From the NCBI GenBank assembly GCA_002342805.1, contig DDQW01000073.1:1-25158 (forward strand): a stretch of DNA of 25,158 nt, given 5' to 3'. Below are positions 16,046-23,095 of this stretch, piece by piece (positions within the stretch are counted from its first letter, which is position 1; each line of letters starts with the position of its first letter). The stretch comes from Clostridiales bacterium UBA2432. GTDB lineage: Bacteria; Bacillota; Clostridia; Lachnospirales; Vallitaleaceae. The position numbers and the translations under genes were made by a program. The notes below the pieces were generated by a model. That model was not told where the DNA came from, did no database searches, and saw only the letters and a list, made by a program, of their open reading frames with translations.

Positions 16046-17727
16046 TGCAGATGAACAGGTGGCAAAACTATCTAAGTGAAGAATTGCTTAAAGATATTTT
16101 TTCAAACACATATGAAGTTTTGGGAGAACGTTTATTCGAACTTATCCAACCCTATCTGACAAAAGAAAAGCGGTTGAGCAAGACATATGATGAACAAGAG
16201 GTTATTTTAATTACCTATGGGGATTCTATACATACAGATCATGAGAAGCCGTTGAAAACACTCAAACAATTTGCTCAAGACCACTTAAAAGGATTTATAT
16301 CCGCCATACATTTGTTGCCGATATATCCATATACATCGGATGATGGGTTTTCAGTCGTTGATTATCTAAAGATTGATGAAAGATTAGGCGATTGGAAAGA
16401 TATTGATGCCATTAGTCAAGATTTTGACTTGATGCTAGATGCGGTTATTAACCATATATCAAAAGAAAGTCAATGGTTTAAAGATTATCAGAAAGGCATC
16501 GAACCCTATACGCAATTCTTTACAGAAAAAGAAGATGGCTTTGATGTATCACAAGTGATTCGTCCGCGGGCATTACCTTTGTTTCATACATATGAGACCG
16601 TCAATGGTCCCAAAGAATTATGGACAACCTTTAGTGAAGACCAGATTGATCTTAACTATGCTTCAGTGGACCTTATCGTTGAAATTGCAAAAGTACTTTT
16701 AAGCTATGGAGACCATGGTGCAAAATATATACGATTAGATGCTATTGGATTTGCATGTAAGGCTTCCGGAACGACCTGCATGCACCTAAAGCAAACCCAT
16801 AATCTCATTAAGTTGTATCGTCAGATGTTTGACGTATGTTTTGGTGATGTGAAGTTGATTACAGAAACGAATGTACCACATAATGATAATATCAGTTATT
16901 TTGGCAATGGTTATGATGAAGCACATATGGTGTATCAATTTCCATTACCGCCACTAACGCTGTATAGCTTTATAAAAGAAGATGTAACAAAAATGATGCA
17001 TTGGTTAGCAAGTATTCAGCCACCAAGTGACCAAACCACTTTTTTTAATTTCTTGGCATCCCATGATGGAATTGGAATGCGTCCAACAGAAGGTGTTTTG
17101 TCAGAAGAAGAAAAGCAACTTATGGTCAATCAAACATTAAATAATGGTGGGAGAATCGGTTATAAATACAATCCGGATGGTACAAAATCCGCCTATGAAT
17201 TAAATATAAACTATATGGATGCTCTTAAGGCGGAAGGAATGACTGAAGATGAACATATTCACAAATTCATAGCATCTCAAAGTATATTATTAGCATTACA
17301 AGGTGTTCCCGGAATCTACATTCATAGTTTACTTGGTTCATCAAATGATGAACAAGGCGTTGAAGCTTCAGGTATAAATCGAAGGATCAATCGAGAAAAA
17401 CTACAATTAAGGGAACTCGAAGATCAACTCAATACCTTGAGTCGAAGAAGTCAGGTTCTTAATAGATTCAAGCGCTTGCTTGAAGTCAGAAAGCAGCAGG
17501 CGGCATTTTCTCCTATGTCTGTTCAAAAGATGGTTGAAAGCGAACCTGAGTTATTTACAATAATAAGAGGTCAAGAAAATCCTGTTTTAGTTATCGTCAA
17601 TGTGTCTAAGCGTGAGATACTCAGTGAAAAATTATCCACGTATCATGGAAAGGATTTAATCACTGGGGAGTTTTTTGACGGAAGCAGAAAAATAAAACCA
17701 TATGAAGTATTATGGGTTAAGATTTAA
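16045..17727 (+). CDS. GH13 subfamily 18 phosphorylase, likely glucosylglycerate phosphorylase
   Basis: Sucrose-phosphorylase-like enzyme that would use phosphate to cleave an alpha-glucoside, yielding glucose 1-phosphate in the cytosol. The catalytic residues of the GH13 barrel are visible: nucleophile Asp232 in YIRLDAIGF, acid/base Glu274 in LITETNVPH, and stabilising Asp341 in ASHDGIGM. The SAIHLLPIYPYTSDDGFSVVDY strand region is at about 86-107. The length of 560 residues is close to E. coli YcjM (glucosylglycerate phosphorylase) and longer than classic sucrose phosphorylases (about 490-500). ETNVPH with the following YFGNG and HMVYQFPLPPLTL fits the glucosylglycerate-type branch better than sucrose phosphorylase, whose motif is EVHSYY-like. 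The start at 16045 (TAATG overlap with the permease) was chosen; 16051 is possible. It is the last gene of its operon, before a terminator. Confidence 0.85.
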   Translation: MQMNRWQNYLSEELLKDIFSNTYEVLGERLFELIQPYLTKEKRLSKTYDEQEVILITYGDSIHTDHEKPLKTLKQFAQDHLKGFISAIHLLPIYPYTSDDGFSVVDYLKIDERLGDWKDIDAISQDFDLMLDAVINHISKESQWFKDYQKGIEPYTQFFTEKEDGFDVSQVIRPRALPLFHTYETVNGPKELWTTFSEDQIDLNYASVDLIVEIAKVLLSYGDHGAKYIRLDAIGFACKASGTTCMHLKQTHNLIKLYRQMFDVCFGDVKLITETNVPHNDNISYFGNGYDEAHMVYQFPLPPLTLYSFIKEDVTKMMHWLASIQPPSDQTTFFNFLASHDGIGMRPTEGVLSEEEKQLMVNQTLNNGGRIGYKYNPDGTKSAYELNINYMDALKAEGMTEDEHIHKFIASQSILLALQGVPGIYIHSLLGSSNDEQGVEASGINRRINREKLQLRELEDQLNTLSRRSQVLNRFKRLLEVRKQQAAFSPMSVQKMVESEPELFTIIRGQENPVLVIVNVSKREILSEKLSTYHGKDLITGEFFDGSRKIKPYEVLWVKI

Positions 17728-17744
17728 ACTTAAATCATCTATTC

Positions 17745-17795
17745 ATAAGAAGCAATAATAACCCAACTCGGTTATCCTTGCTTCTTATTTTATTT
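17745..17795 (+). terminator. Intrinsic terminator of the GH13_18 operon
   Basis: An outer stem ATAAGAAGCAA (17745-17755) pairs with TTGCTTCTTAT (17778-17788). An inner stem ATAACC (17758-17763) pairs with GGTTAT (17770-17775). A T-rich tail TTTTATTT follows. The position right after the phosphorylase stop codon marks the end of the sugar module. Confidence 0.88.
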
Positions 17796-17822
17796 GATAA
17801 TTTGAAAAATTAGGAATATAAT
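17794..17822 (+). promoter_or_regulatory. Sigma-A promoter of the PAS/GGDEF/HD-GYP gene
   Basis: TTGATA (17794-17799) and TATAAT (17817-17822) are separated by 17 bases, close to consensus. The -35 overlaps the tail of the preceding terminator. The transcript would start near 17829, shortly before the ribosome site AAGGGAGG. Confidence 0.75.
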
Positions 17823-17863
17823 AGTAATAAAGATGTTGATTCCTATTTTTAAGGGAGGGCGCC

Positions 17864-19804
17864 ATGAGAGAAAAAAGTGAGTTGAATTCACAGGCTAATC
17901 ATCCCACCAATGTGGCAGAAAAAATTGACTTGAATTTTGCGAATATAAAATTAGAAGAATTATCCCTTGATGAAGTAAAAATGATTATTTATGAACAACA
18001 AGTAAAACAAAATGAACTTGAAAAAATAAAAACTAAATATTTTAATATTTATGATTATGCTCCGGTGGGATACCTAATCTTGTCAGAAAAAGGTCTTATT
18101 GTGGAATCAAATTTGACGGCAGCAAATATGATTGGGCTGTCGAGGCAAATACTCATTAAAGAGCGATTAAGTCAATATATTTTTAAAGAGGATCGAAATA
18201 TTTATCATAAGCATAGAAAACAGCTTTTTAAAACGATGAAATCCCAAGAATGCGAATTGAGAATGATAAAAACGGATGGGACTACATTTTGGGGGCAATT
18301 GAAAGCAACAGTTGAAATGGAAGGGCAGGTTCCTTTTTGCCGATTGGTTTTAAGTGATATAAGTAAGCGTAAAAAAATCGAAGCTCAACTTCAGCAAAAC
18401 ATGAAAGATTTATTGGCGTCGCAGCGAATTGCTCATTTAGGAACATGGAGGATGAATGTTATCACGGGTAAAATTGTATGGTCAGAAGAACTTTATAAAA
18501 TATTTGGTTTTGATACAACAAAGCCTCCGCCAGCTTATGAAGAACACCTGAAGTTATTTGTTCCGGAGAGTTGGGAAAAACTGTCAATGGCTATGGAAGA
18601 GATTATGGCTACTGGGCGTTCATATGAACTTGAATTGGAGACCATAAAACGTGATGGAAGCAAGGGCTGGGCTTGGATACGAGGAGAGGCAGAAAAAAAT
18701 CAGAAGGGTAAGATTGTTTCGCTTTGGGGCATAGCTCAAGATATTTCTGAACACAAACAGAATGAAGAACAGTTACTATACTTAAGTAATCATGACCATC
18801 TTACAGGATTACATAATCGAAGATATTATGAACGAAAGCTAAAGTGTCTTGATAGCAAAGAAAATCTTCCCTTGTCTGTTATTATGTTTGATGTCAATGG
18901 ATTAAAATTAGTTAACGATTCATTTGGCCATGATTTAGGCGATGTGCTTATTAAAAAGACGGCAGATACCATCAAGAAAGTGTGTCGGAAAAATGATCTT
19001 GTTGCTAGAATTGGGGGCGATGAATTTGTTCTTGTACTCCCGAAAACATCCCTAGATGAAAGTAAAAAAATTGCAAATCATATAAAAAAGATAACATCCA
19101 AAGAAATTGTTTCAAATATTGCCTTATCCATTTCTTATGGTTGTGATACAAAAGAAATGAGCAGTCAACTAATCTCAGCTGTTTGTGCAAATGCAGAAAA
19201 TGTAATGTATAAACACAAGTTGAATGAACGGCTTAGTATACGGAGCAAAACCATCGAGCTCATTATGAATAGTTTGTTCGACAAAAGTCAGGCAGAGAAG
19301 CAACATTCAAACAAAGTTAGTCAGATTTGCTTTGCCATTGCATCCAAAATGCAGTTAGATGAGGAAACGGTTAAAAAGTTGAGAGCTGTTGGACTTATTC
19401 ATGATATCGGTAAAATCGGAATAAATGAAAGAATACTTAATAAGACGGACAGTTTAACCAATAGTGAACGAATTGATATTGAAAGACATTCTGAAATTGG
19501 TTGGAGACTATTAAGTTCTACAAATGAATTTTCTGAGTTAGCACAATTAGTTATAGACCATCATGAAAAAATGGATGGCAGTGGATATCCAAATGGACTT
19601 AAAGGAAAAGCAATACAACTTGAGTCAAGAATACTAGCTATTGCAGAGGCCTATGATGCAATGACTAGCAAAAAAAGTTATCGAAAGGAGTTGAGCAAGG
19701 AAGAGGCTATTAAAGAGTTGAAAAAATGTTCAGGAACACACTTTGATGCTGAGATTGTAAATGTGTTTGTTGAACAAGTGTTGGCAGAACATGAAGAATT
19801 TTGA
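17864..19804 (+). CDS. PAS-PAS-GGDEF-HD-GYP c-di-GMP turnover protein
   Basis: Predicted cytosolic signalling protein able in principle to make and degrade cyclic di-GMP. The order in 646 residues is: a short coiled region (about 30-60), PAS 1 (about 55-170, YAPVGYLIL), PAS 2 (about 185-297, PAS_3-like, ending AQDISEHK), GGDEF (about 305-455) and HD-GYP (about 460-640). The cyclase site GGDEF is intact (384-388), with FDVNGLKLVN upstream and an inhibitory-site RxxD at 375-378. The phosphodiesterase has HDIGKIG (His513, Asp514) and HHEKMDGSGYP (566-576). No membrane segment is seen, so the input is probably intracellular through the PAS domains. AAGGGAGG supports the start. It has its own promoter and no clear downstream terminator. 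Which activity dominates cannot be told. Confidence 0.94.
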   Translation: MREKSELNSQANHPTNVAEKIDLNFANIKLEELSLDEVKMIIYEQQVKQNELEKIKTKYFNIYDYAPVGYLILSEKGLIVESNLTAANMIGLSRQILIKERLSQYIFKEDRNIYHKHRKQLFKTMKSQECELRMIKTDGTTFWGQLKATVEMEGQVPFCRLVLSDISKRKKIEAQLQQNMKDLLASQRIAHLGTWRMNVITGKIVWSEELYKIFGFDTTKPPPAYEEHLKLFVPESWEKLSMAMEEIMATGRSYELELETIKRDGSKGWAWIRGEAEKNQKGKIVSLWGIAQDISEHKQNEEQLLYLSNHDHLTGLHNRRYYERKLKCLDSKENLPLSVIMFDVNGLKLVNDSFGHDLGDVLIKKTADTIKKVCRKNDLVARIGGDEFVLVLPKTSLDESKKIANHIKKITSKEIVSNIALSISYGCDTKEMSSQLISAVCANAENVMYKHKLNERLSIRSKTIELIMNSLFDKSQAEKQHSNKVSQICFAIASKMQLDEETVKKLRAVGLIHDIGKIGINERILNKTDSLTNSERIDIERHSEIGWRLLSSTNEFSELAQLVIDHHEKMDGSGYPNGLKGKAIQLESRILAIAEAYDAMTSKKSYRKELSKEEAIKELKKCSGTHFDAEIVNVFVEQVLAEHEEF

Positions 19805-19817
19805 AGTACTTAAAAAA

Positions 19818-19835
19818 ATGTAGCCATAGCTACAT
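19818..19835 (+). promoter_or_regulatory. Perfect palindrome upstream of hcp, candidate CRP/FNR-family site
   Basis: ATGTAGC (19818-19824) and GCTACAT (19829-19835) are perfect inverted repeats around CATA. The centre lies about 42 bases upstream of the predicted hcp transcription start, the usual place for a CRP/FNR-type activator next to RNA polymerase. hcp genes of many anaerobes are controlled by the CRP/FNR-family regulator HcpR, so an HcpR-like protein is the leading candidate. An A-run on its left makes it a possible minus-strand terminator, but no minus-strand gene is present. Confidence 0.5.
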
Positions 19836-19853
19836 GAAAATGGTCTTGCTTTA

Positions 19854-19862
19854 TGTTATCAT
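19854..19862 (+). promoter_or_regulatory. Extended -10 promoter of hcp
   Basis: TGTTATCAT is an extended -10 element without a recognisable -35 at the right spacing (ATGAAA at 19834-19839 is poor). Missing -35 fits activator dependence, and the palindrome at 19818-19835 is suitably placed. The start of transcription would be near 19869, leaving a leader of about 114 bases. Confidence 0.5.
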
Positions 19863-19891
19863 GTGTTTAGTGGTTGATGAAGAAAACACAT
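19861..19891 (+). repeat. 8-bp inverted repeat at hcp transcript start
   Basis: ATGTGTTT (19861-19868) and AAACACAT (19884-19891) are perfect inverted repeats with a 15-base spacer. The left arm spans the predicted start site, so the repeat acts either as DNA (operator) or only partly as RNA structure. Confidence 0.4.
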
Positions 19892-19896
19892 AAACC

Positions 19897-19923
19897 AACA
19901 TAGAAACTAACATAGAAACTAAC
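19897..19923 (+). repeat. Tandem 12-nt repeat in the hcp leader
   Basis: AACATAGAAACT occurs twice in direct tandem (19897-19908 and 19909-19920), followed by a third partial AAC. The copies are identical. They lie in the untranslated leader about 60 bases before the hcp start codon. Confidence 0.7.
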
Positions 19924-19982
19924 GATTAAGAGAAGGTCTGCTGAAGAGAGTTCAGGGACAGGAAAAGGAGTAGTGATTTTTA

Positions 19983-21599
19983 ATGTTTTGTTATCAATGT
20001 CAAGAGGCAGCTAAAGGAACAGGGTGTGAAGTAAAAGGAGTATGTGGTAAAACTCCGGAAGTAGCAAACTTACAAGATTTACTGATCTACACAGTTAAAG
20101 GGATTTCTGACATCGTTGTTAAAGGCGGTATGAAGCCGGAAGATTTAGGTGATATCAACGAAGTTGTCTTAGATAGTTTATTTAAAACGATTACAAATGC
20201 CAACTTTGATGCAGAAGCTATCAAAAAGCAAATTCGTAAAAACATCGAAATCCGCGATGAGTTAGCCCAAAAAGTGACAGCAAATCTCCATGACGCAGCT
20301 ACATTCACAGTAAGTACTGATGAAGATATGGAAGCAAAAGCAGAAACATGTGGTGTGCTTTCAACGGAAAATGAAGACGTACGTTCTCTTCGAGAATTAA
20401 TTATATATGGAATGAAAGGTTTGGCAGCATATACACATCATGCCTATAACCTTGGAAAAGAAGATAATGATATTTATGCCTTTGTATATGAAGGAATGGC
20501 AGCAACATTAGATGATACATTATCGGCAGATGACCTTGTAGCATTAACCCTTAAAACAGGCGAATATGGCGTAAAAGCAATGGCCTTATTAGACTCTGCA
20601 AATACAACAGCATATGGTAATCCGGAATTAACAAAAGTAAATATTGGGGTAAGAAACAATCCTGCAATCCTTATTTCAGGACATGATTTAAATGACCTTG
20701 AAATGCTACTTGAGCAAACAAAAGGAACAGGCGTTGACGTTTATACACATAGTGAAATGTTGCCTGGTAATTACTATCCAAAATTCAAAGAGTATGATAA
20801 CTTAGTTGGAAACTATGGAAATTCATGGTGGAAACAAAAAGAAGAGTTCGCAACCTTTAACGGACCGATTCTTTTCACGACAAACTGTATCGTACCTCCA
20901 ACCGATGGATCGGAAAAACGTATCTTTACATCAGGTTCAGCTGGATATCCAGGATCTACACATATAGAAGCAGACGAAAATGGCTGGAAAGATTTCTCAC
21001 AAGTTATTGAAATGGCTAAAACGCTACCATCTCCGACAGAAATCGAAAGCGGAGAAATTATTGGTGGATTTGCACATGAGCAAGTTTTTGCTTTAGCAGA
21101 TAAAGTTGTAGATGCAGTTAAATCCGGTGCTATTAAAAAATTCTTTGTCATGGCGGGTTGTGACGGACGTATGAAGTCAAGAGAATACTACACAGAGTTT
21201 GCAGATAAATTACCTGCTGACACAGTGATCTTAACAGCAGGCTGTGCAAAATATCGTTATAATAAGTTACCTCTTGGAGATATTGGCGGAATTCCACGTG
21301 TGCTTGATGCAGGTCAATGTAATGATTCTTATTCATTAGCAGTTATTGCACTTAAGCTTAAAGAAATCTTCGAATTAAATGATATTAATGAATTACCGAT
21401 TGCCTACAACATTGCATGGTATGAGCAAAAAGCGGTTATTGTTCTTCTTGCCTTATTATACTTAGGGGTTAAGAACATCAAATTAGGACCAACATTGCCG
21501 GCATTCTTATCACCAAACGTTGCCAATGTTCTTGTTGAAACATTTGGAATTAATGGAATCAACAACGTTGAAGATGATATGGAACAATTATTAGCATAA
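19983..21599 (+). CDS. hcp: Hydroxylamine reductase / hybrid-cluster protein
   Basis: Cytosolic iron-sulphur enzyme that reduces hydroxylamine to ammonia in vitro and is linked to NO reduction and nitrosative stress in other bacteria. The N-terminal cubane ligands are Cys3, Cys6, Cys15 and Cys21 (CX2C-X8-C-X5-C), the compact spacing typical of strict anaerobes rather than the E. coli type. Hybrid-cluster ligands are all recognisable: His234 (SGHDL), Glu258 (HSEML), Cys302 (TNCIVPP), Cys393 (MAGCDGR), Cys421 (TAGCAKYR), Cys446 (AGQCND), Glu481 and Lys483 (WYEQKAV). The length of 538 residues is normal. AAGGAG lies 12 bases before the ATG, slightly far. No hcr-like reductase gene is adjacent. 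The gene is monocistronic, with a strong terminator after it and a structured leader before it. Confidence 0.97.
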   Translation: MFCYQCQEAAKGTGCEVKGVCGKTPEVANLQDLLIYTVKGISDIVVKGGMKPEDLGDINEVVLDSLFKTITNANFDAEAIKKQIRKNIEIRDELAQKVTANLHDAATFTVSTDEDMEAKAETCGVLSTENEDVRSLRELIIYGMKGLAAYTHHAYNLGKEDNDIYAFVYEGMAATLDDTLSADDLVALTLKTGEYGVKAMALLDSANTTAYGNPELTKVNIGVRNNPAILISGHDLNDLEMLLEQTKGTGVDVYTHSEMLPGNYYPKFKEYDNLVGNYGNSWWKQKEEFATFNGPILFTTNCIVPPTDGSEKRIFTSGSAGYPGSTHIEADENGWKDFSQVIEMAKTLPSPTEIESGEIIGGFAHEQVFALADKVVDAVKSGAIKKFFVMAGCDGRMKSREYYTEFADKLPADTVILTAGCAKYRYNKLPLGDIGGIPRVLDAGQCNDSYSLAVIALKLKEIFELNDINELPIAYNIAWYEQKAVIVLLALLYLGVKNIKLGPTLPAFLSPNVANVLVETFGINGINNVEDDMEQLLA

Positions 21600-21615
21600 T
21601 TAAATAAGTTCTATT

Positions 21616-21665
21616 GCATCATTTCTAGTGATAAATACCTAGAAATGATGCTTTTTTCTTTTTTA
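21616..21665 (+). terminator. Intrinsic terminator after hcp
   Basis: A perfect 13-bp stem, GCATCATTTCTAG (21616-21628) with CTAGAAATGATGC (21639-21651), has a ten-base loop and is followed by TTTTTTCTTTTTTT. It should end the hcp transcript efficiently. Confidence 0.95.
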
Positions 21666-21671
21666 GGGCTA

Positions 21672-21680
21672 TGTTATGAT
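21672..21680 (+). promoter_or_regulatory. Extended -10 promoter of the PAS/GGDEF gene
   Basis: TGTTATGAT is an extended -10 element just after the hcp terminator. The -35 position holds only the T-run of that terminator. Transcription would start near 21687, leaving room for the ribosome site AGGAGGTG. Confidence 0.5.
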
Positions 21681-21710
21681 AAGGGGGAGTATAATAATAG
21701 GAGGTGCCCT

Positions 21711-23012
21711 ATGGACGAAGTGAATCCTAGGAAAATCGATGAAATCAAAGAAACAATGCTTCAGACAGGGTCATGGACATGGAATTATCAAAAACAAGAA
21801 AGTATCAGTGTCTCAAAAGGTCTTTGTAATATTTTGGGAAGAATGTACACAAATGATATATCCATAAAAGAAATCAAAGCATTGATTACAAACCAAGAAC
21901 TTGATGAAATGCTAGAAAAATATAAATATCACATAGGTCGACATGATATAGAAGCAGATTTTTACTTTCATATTAAGATTTATGATGGGCAAATTGTCTT
22001 TACGCATCAACGCATACATATAATATATGATGAACAAGGCAGTGTTACTGATATTATTGGAGTTGTCATGAATCATACCCACCAACCCAATAGAGATTTA
22101 GATACTCGACTACAAGATGAAAAATTTTATCGTCTATTCGGCGATGCACCGATTGGAATAGCTCTTATGCGACTAGATGGCACCTGTATTTTGGCAAATA
22201 AGAACCTAAGTGAAAGTGTTCAATATAAAGAGTATGAGTTAAAGAATTTACCTTTTCAGATGCTCGTTGACGATGAGGATCAGCACACTTTTTTGAAGAT
22301 GTATCAATCCGTTATTCAACAAAAAATTGCTTCTTTTCGAAAGGAGTACCGTTTAGTTGCAAAAGACGGGACTCGAACATGGACTAGCATTACGATTACC
22401 TCTGTAGAAGACGCAAATCATGTTTTAAAATATTTGATAGTCATGATTCAACCAAGTCTTCGGACAGAAAGGACTACAGTTCGAACAAACCTTATTCGAT
22501 CAATCAAAGAAGAACTATCCGATTTATCCTTAAAAGATAACACTACCGGATTATATACACGCCAATATGCCCTTCGTAAGATCAAAGAATTTATACTTGC
22601 TTTTTACGAACGCCATATGACCTTTGCAGCTTTATTGGTTGATGTGGATCATATTCATAAAATCAATCAAAAGTATGGACATGAGTGTGGTGACTATGTG
22701 ATTTACACACTATCGGAAGTGTTTAACTCATTGACACGCGAAGCTGATGTCTGTTCAAGGTGGGGAGGAGAAGAGTTTATACTCCTGTTTCCTGAAATCG
22801 AAGTTGACATTGCAGAAAAACTTGCTGAGCGTTTACGTAATGATGTGAAAGATACAATTATTCTTTGGGAAGGTAAAGAAATCCAAATGACAGTCAGTAT
22901 TTTTGTTACGTCTTATACAGAAGATGATACTATGAAAATATTTGTGAATAAGATTGATCATGTTCTCTACGACGCCATTAAAGAAGAACGCGACACCATA
23001 AAAGTAATCTAA
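21711..23012 (+). CDS. PAS-PAS-GGDEF diguanylate cyclase
   Basis: Predicted cytosolic enzyme that makes cyclic di-GMP from GTP. The 433-residue protein has an N-terminal PAS-like region (about 18-122, GSWTWNYQ start), a second PAS (about 135-250, FGDAPIGIALMRLDG with KDGTRTW) and a GGDEF domain (about 275-430). The active site GGEEF (352-356), metal-binding LLVDVDHIHKIN and inhibitory-site RxxD (Arg343, Asp346) are intact, so the cyclase should be active and product-inhibited. There is no membrane segment or phosphodiesterase domain. The start at 21711 follows AGGAGGTG. An upstream in-frame ATG at 21645 lies inside the hcp terminator and is rejected. nadA begins shortly after, from its own promoter. 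Confidence 0.93.
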   Translation: MDEVNPRKIDEIKETMLQTGSWTWNYQKQESISVSKGLCNILGRMYTNDISIKEIKALITNQELDEMLEKYKYHIGRHDIEADFYFHIKIYDGQIVFTHQRIHIIYDEQGSVTDIIGVVMNHTHQPNRDLDTRLQDEKFYRLFGDAPIGIALMRLDGTCILANKNLSESVQYKEYELKNLPFQMLVDDEDQHTFLKMYQSVIQQKIASFRKEYRLVAKDGTRTWTSITITSVEDANHVLKYLIVMIQPSLRTERTTVRTNLIRSIKEELSDLSLKDNTTGLYTRQYALRKIKEFILAFYERHMTFAALLVDVDHIHKINQKYGHECGDYVIYTLSEVFNSLTREADVCSRWGGEEFILLFPEIEVDIAEKLAERLRNDVKDTIILWEGKEIQMTVSIFVTSYTEDDTMKIFVNKIDHVLYDAIKEERDTIKVI

Positions 23013-23017
23013 AACTA

Positions 23018-23046
23018 TTGTTTTTTCAAAAAGATTATGCTATACT
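23018..23046 (+). promoter_or_regulatory. Promoter of the nad operon
   Basis: TTGTTT (23018-23023) and TATACT (23041-23046) are 17 bases apart, and TG at 23038-23039 makes the -10 extended. The predicted start (about 23053) lies 43 bases before the nadA ATG. Confidence 0.75.
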
Positions 23047-23072
23047 CCCTCTAATGACAAGACAGATAAGTT

Positions 23073-23083
23073 TACACGCTGTA
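23073..23083 (+). promoter_or_regulatory. Short palindrome in the nadA leader
   Basis: TACA and TGTA flank a central CGC between the nad promoter and the nadA ribosome site GGAGG. NAD genes of Firmicutes are often repressed by the niacin-responsive regulator NiaR, which binds palindromes in this position. I cannot match this one confidently to that motif. Confidence 0.2.
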
Positions 23084-23095
23084 GATGGAGGAATC

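Noticed and set aside
19812..19840. Terminator of the PAS/GGDEF/HD-GYP gene formed by the ATGTAGC palindrome
   Set aside because: The T-run is on the minus-strand side only, and no T-run follows on the + strand. The -42 placement relative to the hcp promoter suggests an operator.
21690..21695. TATAAT as -10 box of the PAS/GGDEF gene
   Set aside because: Transcription would begin at or after the ribosome site at about 21700, so the extended -10 at 21672-21680 is preferred.
21645..21710. Diguanylate cyclase starting at 21645
   Set aside because: This ATG lies in the stem of the hcp terminator and before the predicted promoter; AGGAGGTG supports 21711.
23018..23095. nadA starting at a TTG at 23018
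   Set aside because: The TTG is the -35 box of the nad promoter, and the extra residues do not belong to NadA.
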